43,450 nucleotides of DNA from Methylobacterium sp. J-030 (lineage in GTDB: Bacteria; Pseudomonadota; Alphaproteobacteria; Rhizobiales; Beijerinckiaceae): assembly GCF_022829545.1 (NCBI RefSeq), contig NZ_JAKSYM010000033.1, forward strand, positions 1 through 43,450. Direction: 5' to 3'. A model generated the notes under the pieces. It was given only the letters and a program-made list of their open reading frames with translations, searched no databases and was not told the origin of the DNA. Position numbers and translations under genes: made by a program. This document shows positions 15,773-21,983 of this stretch, piece after piece. Numbering within the stretch: position 1 is the first letter of the stretch; each line of letters begins with the position of its first letter.

Positions 15773-16756
15773 TCAGGGCTTCATCGTCGAGATGACCGCG
15801 TTCTTCGCCCGGTCCACCACGGCGACGCTGAGGTCGCGGTTGAGGACGTAGGCGTGGGCGTTGTCGGCCGAGAACGCGATTGCCTGGCGCGGCTCGTTCA
15901 GGCCGGTCACCGTGGCGACGACCTTGAGGGTGCCGGTGTCGATCACCGAGAGCGAGTTGTCCTTGAGGTTGCCCGAATAGACGAAGCGCCCGTCCGGGGT
16001 CAGCGCGGCGCCGTAAGGGTCCTTGCCCACCGCCACCTCGGACGTGACCTTGCGGGCGGCGACATCGACCACGCCGATGGTGTTGCGGCCGCTGTTGGCG
16101 GCAAAGAGTGTCTGGCCGTCCTTGGTGATCGAGATGGCGCGCAGCTTGTCGAACCCAGCGATCTCGCCGGTGATCTTGTTGGTGGCGGTATCGACCAACG
16201 TGATCTTGTCGCCGAGGAAGTTCGTCACGAACACGGTCTTGCCGTCCGGCGACAGCTTCACGCCCTGGCGCGGCTGCGCGAAGCCGGGGATCACGGCCTC
16301 GGCGAGCATGGTCTTGGTGTCGAACACGGTCAGCGTGCTCGCGGCCTCGTTATTGACGTAGAGCTTGGTCCCGTCGGCCGAGAGCACCGTGCCGAACGCG
16401 CCGGGGCCCGCGGCGAGAACGCCGGCCTCCTTGCCGGTGGCGGTCTCGTAGACCGTGATCCGGCCGGTGCCGCTGTCGGAGACGTAGAAGCGGGCGCCGT
16501 CCGGCGCGAACACGATGTTCCGCGGCGTGACGAAGCCGTCGAGGCGGCGCAGCACCGTGCCCTTGGCGACGTCGTAGACGACGACGGCGCTCTCCTCGCT
16601 GTTCGACACAGCGGCGACGGTCCCGGCGGCGTTCAGCGCCAGCGCGTTGTTCTTGATCGCGCCGTCGAAGCCGGCGGCGAACCCGGGCTGGGCCTGGGCT
16701 AGGAGCAAGGCGGCTCCGGCGAGGAGGGTGCGGAGGCTGGTGCGGATATGGGTCAT
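15773..16756 (-). CDS. Periplasmic YVTN-type beta-propeller protein
   Basis: 327 aa from the ATG at 16756, which opens directly into a signal peptide ending near AQAQPGFA; longer readings lack support. The rest is a seven-bladed-type propeller built of about 40-residue units with the recurring pattern TVFVTN / LFAANSG / RFVYSGN and VDVA or FDT followed by PDG, the hallmark of the YVTN/cytochrome D1-like family. Such proteins act as periplasmic scaffolds or binding partners, often near redox enzymes. It is the first gene behind its own ECF-type promoter (16873-16897) and lies between the SorAB-like pair and the second molybdoenzyme. Its direct function is not established. Confidence 0.85.
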   Translation of the reverse strand: MTHIRTSLRTLLAGAALLLAQAQPGFAAGFDGAIKNNALALNAAGTVAAVSNSEESAVVVYDVAKGTVLRRLDGFVTPRNIVFAPDGARFYVSDSGTGRITVYETATGKEAGVLAAGPGAFGTVLSADGTKLYVNNEAASTLTVFDTKTMLAEAVIPGFAQPRQGVKLSPDGKTVFVTNFLGDKITLVDTATNKITGEIAGFDKLRAISITKDGQTLFAANSGRNTIGVVDVAARKVTSEVAVGKDPYGAALTPDGRFVYSGNLKDNSLSVIDTGTLKVVATVTGLNEPRQAIAFSADNAHAYVLNRDLSVAVVDRAKNAVISTMKP

Positions 16757-16872
16757 GAAGCGGGTCTCTCGGGCATGCGCGCTCGTTCGGCGGCCGGGGC
16801 CTGCCGTGAGGGCTGGTTCGAAATCGGAAATCCGTAGTGCAAGGCCGGGCCGGCCGTGCATCGCCCTGAGGA

Positions 16873-16897
16873 GATGCCGGAAGGCGCAGTTTATTCC
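16873..16897 (-). promoter_or_regulatory. ECF-type promoter, copy 2
   Basis: On the minus strand GGAATA (16897-16892), 15 bases, CATC (16876-16873), followed by TCCTC. It matches the copies at 11571 and 18617 exactly in both boxes and spacing. It lies about 117 bases ahead of the beta-propeller gene. Confidence 0.75.
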
Positions 16898-16941
16898 CCG
16901 AGGCCGGCGAAAAGAGCGCGGCGGCCTCGGGATACAGGGGT

Positions 16942-17280
16942 TCAGGGCGTCGGCTTCAACGCCGTGAGGTAGTCGACGATGGTCTGCACGTCGGCCTGAT
17001 CGACCGGCGCCTTGTAGACGTGGACCATCTTGTTGACGGTCTCGGTCCACTGCGCCTTCGTGAGCTTGGGCTGGGTCAGCACCATCCCGGCCGAGTGGCA
17101 AGCGAGGCAGTTGTTGTTGACCGCCTCGGCCCCCGGTCCGTCGGGGAAGATCCGGTCGGAGGTCGGCATCTCGATCGATTGCGAGGTGAAGCGCATCGGC
17201 TCGGGAGCCGGGGCGGCGAGCGCCATCAGGGGAGACAGGAAGAGTGCGGCGATGAGGGCCGCAGGGCGGATCGTGTTCAT
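16942..17280 (-). CDS. sorB: Periplasmic c-type cytochrome, SorB-like
   Basis: 112 aa from the ATG at 17280, preceded by GAGGAGAA; longer in-frame readings pass through the upstream gene and are rejected. It has a signal peptide (LIAALFLSPLMALA) and a single heme-binding motif CLACH at residues 58-62, with methionines further on that could serve as the sixth ligand. Size and position match SorB, the electron-accepting subunit of bacterial sulfite dehydrogenase. The gene begins 11 bases after the SorA-like gene, so the two are surely co-transcribed. It would pass electrons from sulfite to a soluble cytochrome or oxidase in the periplasm. Confidence 0.85.
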   Translation of the reverse strand: MNTIRPAALIAALFLSPLMALAAPAPEPMRFTSQSIEMPTSDRIFPDGPGAEAVNNNCLACHSAGMVLTQPKLTKAQWTETVNKMVHVYKAPVDQADVQTIVDYLTALKPTP

Positions 17281-17291
17281 GGCTGTTCTCC

Positions 17292-18515
17292 TCAAGCGGC
17301 CTGGAAGGACACGGTCTCGATGCCGTTCTGCATGAATCCGTTGGCGTTCCAGACCCGGTCCATGCCTTGCGCGACGCCGTTGGTATTGGTGCAGCGGACC
17401 CTGACCGTGTGGGTCCCGGCGGCCGGCGCCGGCAGGCTGCCGTCGAAGCGGCGGAAGCTGTAGGGGCCCTCGTCCGCGCCGAGCTGGGCCGGGAACCACG
17501 TCGCGCCGCCGTCTCCGGAGAAATCCACCGCCTTCACCCCGCAATCGCCGCCGAAGGCGATGCCGCGGATGGCCACCGGCATTCCTGCCGCCACCTTGGC
17601 GCCGTCCTGCAGGTTGGTGACGAACGAGCGCGGCACCATCCTGTTGATCGGCACCGTCTTGAAGCCGGTCTGGCCGGGCTTGATGTTGGCGCCCGGCACG
17701 TCCGGGATGCGGTAGGCGGTCTTCATCCAATACTGGTCGTCGGGCTTGTCCAGCACCTCGATGTCGGACAGCATCTTGACCCAATAGGTCGAGTACCAGC
17801 CCGGCACCACAAGCCGGAGCGGGAAGCCGTTGAGCAGCGGCAATTGCTCGCCATTCATCGCGTAGGCGATCATCACCTCGCCATTGCTTGCGTGATCGAG
17901 ATCGAGCGATTTCTTGAAGTCGGGCGCGTCGTCGACCACCGGCGCGTCGAGGCCGTCGAAGCGCACCTGCACGGCACCGGCCTTCACCCCGGCCCGTTCG
18001 AGCACGTCCTTGAGGCGCACGCCGGTCCAGCGGGCGTTGCCCATCGAGCCGTTGGCCCATTGCGCGCCGGGCACCCGCGGCTCGAACAGCCCGCGTGAAT
18101 TGCCCGAGCACTGGTTCACCGCGGCGATCTCGAAGCGCGGCAGGCCGGCGATGGCGTCGAGCGAGAGCGAGAGTTCCTTATCGACGTGGCCGTGGACCTT
18201 AAGCCGGAAGGTGCCGGCGTCGACTTCGGTCGGGATCGAGGCCCAGTGCCATCGGACGTAGAAGCGGTCGTTGGGGGTGAACACGCCCTCATCGAATACC
18301 GAAAACGGCGTCTCCAGCAGGGGCGGATGGGTGCGCTGAAGGATCATCTCGCCCTTGCCCGGAAAGGCGGTGGTCAGCGCCCGCTCGTCCGGGCCGCCGG
18401 GCAGCGGAAGCTTCACCGCGCCCGCGGCCCAGGCCGGCATCGCGGCGGCGAGGCTGCCGACCCCAAGTCCACCCAAAACGAGGCGGCGGTTCATCGGTCT
18501 GTCCAGTCCGTGCAT
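17292..18515 (-). CDS. sorA: Exported sulfite dehydrogenase catalytic subunit, SorA-like
   Basis: 407 aa. The start at 18515 has AGAGAG upstream; an ATG seven codons later is possible. The N-terminus contains NRRLVLGGLGVGSLAAAMPA with twin arginines, a Tat-type signal suited to a cofactor-loaded enzyme. The molybdopterin domain carries the ligating cysteine C136 in VNQCSGNSRG, followed by GSMGNARWTGVRLKDVLE and LVVPGWYSTYWVK, and the C-terminal third is the dimerization domain. With the adjacent cytochrome it forms a SorAB-type sulfite:cytochrome c oxidoreductase that detoxifies sulfite to sulfate in the periplasm. It lies 78 bases behind an ECF-type promoter. SoxC is an alternative name, but no SoxD or other Sox genes are present. 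Confidence 0.87.
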   Translation of the reverse strand: MHGLDRPMNRRLVLGGLGVGSLAAAMPAWAAGAVKLPLPGGPDERALTTAFPGKGEMILQRTHPPLLETPFSVFDEGVFTPNDRFYVRWHWASIPTEVDAGTFRLKVHGHVDKELSLSLDAIAGLPRFEIAAVNQCSGNSRGLFEPRVPGAQWANGSMGNARWTGVRLKDVLERAGVKAGAVQVRFDGLDAPVVDDAPDFKKSLDLDHASNGEVMIAYAMNGEQLPLLNGFPLRLVVPGWYSTYWVKMLSDIEVLDKPDDQYWMKTAYRIPDVPGANIKPGQTGFKTVPINRMVPRSFVTNLQDGAKVAAGMPVAIRGIAFGGDCGVKAVDFSGDGGATWFPAQLGADEGPYSFRRFDGSLPAPAAGTHTVRVRCTNTNGVAQGMDRVWNANGFMQNGIETVSFQAA

Positions 18516-18592
18516 GGTTTCTCTCTTTAAAGAATGTCGGCGTCGATGCGTTCGAGGGCACCGGGTCCGTGGCGATTTCTTGCGACCAAGGA

Positions 18593-18617
18593 GATGCTAC
18601 GGGATGCGATTTATTCC
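18593..18617 (-). promoter_or_regulatory. ECF-type promoter, copy 3
   Basis: On the minus strand GGAATA (18617-18612), 15 bases, CATC (18596-18593), followed by TCCTT. Same boxes and spacing as the copies at 11571 and 16897. It drives the sorAB-like pair. Confidence 0.78.
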
Positions 18618-18798
18618 CACCAACGGTCTCTCGCGATGCGAACGATCTCTCAATGCGATGTTTCGGAGACTTTCAATCTCTCGTGCGTTGTCGGGCATCG
18701 CGCGAGAAGAGAGCCTGGATCGATGCCGTCAGGCTCTCATGGGTGCATCATCGTTTTCCCTGACTCCAACCAGCGCTGAGGCCGCACCATCGCGGATA

Positions 18799-19896
18799 TC
18801 AGACGAGGGCTAGTACGTGGATCAGGCCGAGACTGACGGCGCCGAGTGCGAGCAGTGAGGCGACCACCGCCAGGGTCACCCGTGCTCCGGCCTTAGCGAC
18901 GCTGCGCACATCGACCCCGAGGCCGAGCGCCGCCATCGAGACCACGGTCAGCACGTTGGCAGTCTCCGACATCGGCGCGAGCGCGACCTGCGGGACCAGC
19001 CCGGCCGAGCGAAGGCCCGCGAGCGCCAGGAAGGCGAGGATGAACCACGGCACCAGGCGGTGGATCGCGAGGCCGCCGCGGGCCGGGCGGTCGCCGGCGG
19101 TGACGCCGGGGGCGGCCTCGTCGGTCTCCTCGCGCAGCCGGCTTGCGCCGAGCGAGAGCACCAGGACGACCGGGCCTAGCATCAGCACCCGGACGAGCTT
19201 CACCAGGGTTCCAACCTGGACGCTGAGCGCCGCGACCGGCGCGGTGGCGGCGAGGACCTGCGGAACAGCGTAGACGGTGAGTCCGGCGAGCACGCCGTAC
19301 TGCATCGGCGACAGACCGAGCAGCGGCACCAGCAGCGGCAGGCCGAGCACCACCAGCACGCCCAGCACCGCGGTGAAAGCGATGGAGGCGGCGACGTCCT
19401 CGCCGTCGGCGCCGATCACCGGTGCCGTGGCCGCGATCGCCGAGTTGCCGCAGATCGAGTTCCCGCAGGCCACGAGGATCGCCATGCGCGGATGCAGCCC
19501 GAGCGCTCGGCCGATGCCGTAACTCGACAGGATCGTCACGACGACGACGCCCGCGATGCCGAAGAGCAGGCCCGGTCCGGCGGCGAGGATCGTCGCGAGG
19601 CTGAGCGACGCGCCGAGTAGTACGACCGCGATCTCCAGCACGGTCTTGGCCCCGAAGGCGATGCCGGGAAAGAAACGCTGCGACGGGGTCCAGGCGGTGC
19701 GGATCGCGCTCCCGAGCAGGATCGCCAGCACCAAGGCTTCGAGCCAAGCGCGACCGAACAGGTGCGTCTCGACGGCCTCGAAGCCGACCGCTGCGGCGGT
19801 AACCGCCACGCAGAGGCCCAGTCCCGGAAGGATGGCTCTCGTGCCGGCCAAGGCACGCGTCGAACGAGAGTGGGAGAAAAGTCTGGGCGCGGACAT
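18799..19896 (-). CDS. yeiH: YeiH/UPF0324-family putative sulfate exporter
   Basis: 365 aa from the ATG at 19896, which has GGAG six bases upstream; a longer reading from 19944 is possible but its GGAG is only three bases away. The protein is very hydrophobic with about ten membrane segments and the family signature ACGNSICGNSAIAATAPVI, followed by VAASIAFTAVLGVLVVLGLP, which identifies PF03601. YeiH-type proteins are annotated as putative sulfate exporters and in enterobacteria are induced through the sulfite sensor YeiE. Here it lies next to the sulfite dehydrogenase operon and would remove the sulfate produced. No GGAATA-N15-CATC promoter is visible upstream; control by the LysR protein is the natural guess. 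Confidence 0.87.
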   Translation of the reverse strand: MSAPRLFSHSRSTRALAGTRAILPGLGLCVAVTAAAVGFEAVETHLFGRAWLEALVLAILLGSAIRTAWTPSQRFFPGIAFGAKTVLEIAVVLLGASLSLATILAAGPGLLFGIAGVVVVTILSSYGIGRALGLHPRMAILVACGNSICGNSAIAATAPVIGADGEDVAASIAFTAVLGVLVVLGLPLLVPLLGLSPMQYGVLAGLTVYAVPQVLAATAPVAALSVQVGTLVKLVRVLMLGPVVLVLSLGASRLREETDEAAPGVTAGDRPARGGLAIHRLVPWFILAFLALAGLRSAGLVPQVALAPMSETANVLTVVSMAALGLGVDVRSVAKAGARVTLAVVASLLALGAVSLGLIHVLALV

Positions 19897-20043
19897 GGAT
19901 GGCTCCGATGTGATGCCGGAGGATCCCAGGTCCCGTTCATTCACTCCAACGGAATGATTAGATGCTTCCCATCACTGAAATAGATGAAAGGAGGACCCCT
20001 TCAGAGTTTGCGGAGACCCATTGTGGGGGGCCGACAGGCGGAT

Positions 20044-20682
20044 TCACCCGTCGATCCAACGGGCCTTGATCGTCGTGTCCGCAGCAAGCTCATAGATCCT
20101 GATGGAGCCCGTCGGGAGTTCGAGGTGCTCGACCTCCGCGGGGCTCAGGTCTTCAAGCGCCATGACAAGCGCCCGCAGGCAATTGCCGTGGGCGACGACG
20201 AGCACGTCTCCGCCCATGACCGCCGGCTGGATGGTTCGGAGGTAGCATGGGACGATGCGGGCGACGGTATCACGCAGGCTCTCACCGTTCGGCGGCGCCT
20301 CGGCGTAGGAGCGGCGCCAGGTCTCGATCCGCTCCGCCCCCCAGCGCGCATCGGCGGCGATCTTGTCGAGCCCGCTGAGGTCGCCGTAGTCTCGCTCGTC
20401 GAGCGCGGCGAAGCGTTGGGGGACCAATCCGGGTTGCCCGAGCGCATCGAGAATAAGCCGGCCGCTCACGACGGCCCGCGTCAGCGTCGAAGTGAAGGCT
20501 GCAGAAAAGCGCCAGCTGCGCTCGGCCAAACGCCGCCCGGCTGCCTCGGCTTCCATCCGGCCCTGCTCGGTCAAGGGCGAGTCCAGCAATCCCGTGAACA
20601 GGCCGGATCGGTTGGCTACGCTCTGGCCATGCCGGATCAGCACGAGATGTCGCGTGACCGGGGCTTTGCAATCGTGAATCAC
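20044..20682 (-). CDS. gpmA: 2,3-bisphosphoglycerate-dependent phosphoglycerate mutase
   Basis: 212 aa from the GTG at 20682, chosen because GGGAG lies five bases upstream and little precedes the first beta strand; an ATG at 20742 would add 20 residues. The catalytic histidine is H18 in LIRHGQSVANR. Other family blocks are ALDERDYGDLSG, WRRSYAEAPPNGES and the second histidine in VVAHGNCLRALV. The enzyme interconverts 3- and 2-phosphoglycerate in the cytoplasm. It is single, oriented like the island genes and closes the cargo block. Why a plasmid carries it is unclear; in serine-cycle methylotrophs this step is central, which would fit the suspected host, but it may simply have been carried along. 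Confidence 0.9.
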   Translation of the reverse strand: MIHDCKAPVTRHLVLIRHGQSVANRSGLFTGLLDSPLTEQGRMEAEAAGRRLAERSWRFSAAFTSTLTRAVVSGRLILDALGQPGLVPQRFAALDERDYGDLSGLDKIAADARWGAERIETWRRSYAEAPPNGESLRDTVARIVPCYLRTIQPAVMGGDVLVVAHGNCLRALVMALEDLSPAEVEHLELPTGSIRIYELAADTTIKARWIDG

Positions 20683-20899
20683 GCTGTCTCCCGAGGCAGA
20701 GCACTTTCGTGCCGGTCGCATCGCCTCTGATGATGTCGGCATCCGACTTTAACGAACTTCGACCATGCGATGGGTTGGACCGTCCATCCGGAGACGGCGG
20801 GTCATCCTAGGTCCGCTTAAGAACGTCTTGCGACTGAAAGCAGCCAAGCTGCTTCCCACCCATCTCGGACCTTTTAGGACAAGGGGCATTTCTATTATC

Positions 20900-20917
20900 A
20901 GTGTCATAAGAAACACC
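20900..20917 (-). promoter_or_regulatory. GGTGTCA-type operator (family B), site 2
   Basis: AGTGTCA-TAAG-AAACACC, two mismatches from the perfect dyad at 35202, with the same 4-base spacer. It reads TATGACACTGATAA on the minus strand, nearly the same as site 1. It is the first of four dyads stacked in front of the coupling-protein operon. Confidence 0.5.
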
Positions 20918-20922
20918 GATAA

Positions 20923-20939
20923 AAGGCAAAAACGGCCTA
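20923..20939 (+). promoter_or_regulatory. Family A operator, degenerate copy
   Basis: AAGGCA-AAAAC-GGCCTA: the right arm is perfect and the left arm is degenerate relative to TAGGCC-N5-GGCCTA. TATTCG follows the arm where the -10 box lies in the other copies. No good -35 box is present. Confidence 0.4.
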
Positions 20940-20952
20940 TTCGATAAATTTT

Positions 20953-20981
20953 AAGCAACCCTCTTAGGTTGTATCTAATAC
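20953..20981 (+). promoter_or_regulatory. Promoter with family C operator
   Basis: GCAACC-CTCTTA-GGTTGT (20955-20972) overlaps a candidate promoter: AAGCAA (20953-20958), 17 bases, TAATAC (20976-20981). The layout is the same as in the replication promoter at 40718-40746, where the left arm also overlaps the -35 box. It would drive the RHH/coupling-protein operon. Confidence 0.6.
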
Positions 20982-20994
20982 CTTTGGTGTTGAA

Positions 20995-21017
20995 CTGATG
21001 ACAGAGTCAGTCATCAG
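20995..21017 (+). promoter_or_regulatory. Dyad just before the RHH gene
   Basis: CTGATGAC (20995-21002), seven bases, GTCATCAG (21010-21017): perfect 8-bp arms directly upstream of, and partly overlapping, the AGGAG ribosome-binding site of the 21029 gene. It could be an autoregulatory operator of the RHH protein or an mRNA hairpin. Confidence 0.5.
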
Positions 21018-21028
21018 GAGTTGCCGCC

Positions 21029-21220
21029 ATGGCGGACCGTCAGAAATCGTTAAGTACAACTACAGCCGTAGTTCTGACGACCGAGCAGCATGACCTTGTT
21101 CGAAGGGTCGCGCTCACCCGCGCCATGCGCGGCGACCGGAGCCGTGTCTCCGTGTCCGATGTCGTTCGCGAGGCCATCGAGGCCCACGCCGTCATTCTCC
21201 GCCAGGAACTCGCACAGTGA
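21029..21220 (+). CDS. Small RHH-like regulator of the transfer operon
   Basis: 63 aa, ATG at 21029 with AGGAG about ten bases upstream. Residues 12-50 (TAVVLTTEQHDLVRRVALTR, then RVSVSDVVREAIEAHA) have the ribbon-helix-helix layout: a short strand, helix, turn with SVSDVVREAI, and second helix. Dimers of such proteins bind inverted repeats. The four dyads in the 120 bases upstream make it a likely autorepressor of this operon. Its TGA overlaps the GTG start of the next gene (GTGA), so production of the regulator and of the transfer proteins is coupled. Confidence 0.65.
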   Translation: MADRQKSLSTTTAVVLTTEQHDLVRRVALTRAMRGDRSRVSVSDVVREAIEAHAVILRQELAQ

Positions 21221-21975
21221 ACGCGCCGATCTCCCAGCACGCCCTCCTCGGTTCGACCCGCACGCCGGCACCGCAGACATCGCCCGCCCGGCGCCCCGAG
21301 GCCGGTCCCCAGGATTGGGAGCAGCTTGTCTCTCCGGGCCATGTTCTCGGCCGCCAAACCGCACGCGCCGGCAAGCTTCTCTTCTTCCCCGCCCTCGCGG
21401 TCTTTGCAGCCGTCGGGCTCCACACCCTTCACGTTGCCGCTAATCTTGCGGGCTTCACGCTTCCCCTGCCGCGCCTGCCCCTGCCCATGGTCAGCTACAG
21501 CCTCCCGCAGTGGGTTCGGGACGGGCTCACGTACGATCCCAACACGTATGTGGATCTCCAAGGCGGCGTTCGCACGAGCTACCGCTACGCCTGGCTACAG
21601 GACGTTCCCCGCTCGCGCGGCCTCTCCGCGAAGGGCTGGACTGACCTTGTTGCGGCGGTCTTGACGGATTTGCAGGCCAACCGGCTCGAAACCGACCGTT
21701 GGACGGCAACGCCGGCTCTCGCGACGGCACCGAAGGTCACGCGCCCCACCAAGGCCCTCACCGAGCACGTGGCCCGGCTCGACACCGGAATCGTCACGGT
21801 TTCGCCGGCCGGCGCCCAGCCCCGCATCCACGTCGTCGCGATGGTGGACGGTGCTTGGGGGTGGGTGACGTTCTCGCAGTTCGGGTGCCAGCAGAGCTTT
21901 GGACCGCCGATCCCGACATGCGCGCAGACCCGCGCCATCCCCGACATCAACGACCTTCGCCCGGCATCGAACTGA
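21217..21975 (+). CDS. Single-pass membrane protein of the transfer operon
   Basis: 252 aa with a GTG start at 21217 overlapping the preceding stop. Residues about 53-76 (KLLFFPALAVFAAVGLHTLH) form one membrane segment, leaving about 50 residues inside and about 170 outside. The outer part contains two closely placed cysteines near the end (FGCQQSF, PTCAQT). Between the RHH gene and the coupling protein (9 bases before it), it sits where many plasmids encode a small TraD/TrwB partner. I do not recognise a named family. A role in placing the coupling protein at a helper secretion channel is inferred only from position. Confidence 0.6.
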   Translation: MNAPISQHALLGSTRTPAPQTSPARRPEAGPQDWEQLVSPGHVLGRQTARAGKLLFFPALAVFAAVGLHTLHVAANLAGFTLPLPRLPLPMVSYSLPQWVRDGLTYDPNTYVDLQGGVRTSYRYAWLQDVPRSRGLSAKGWTDLVAAVLTDLQANRLETDRWTATPALATAPKVTRPTKALTEHVARLDTGIVTVSPAGAQPRIHVVAMVDGAWGWVTFSQFGCQQSFGPPIPTCAQTRAIPDINDLRPASN

Positions 21976-21983
21976 GGCCAGCC

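Noticed and set aside
11340..20760. Composite transposon around the sulfite island
   Set aside because: No transposase, insertion-sequence ends or flanking duplications were found. Only an 8-base match (GAAAGCAG) occurs near both edges, which is not significant.
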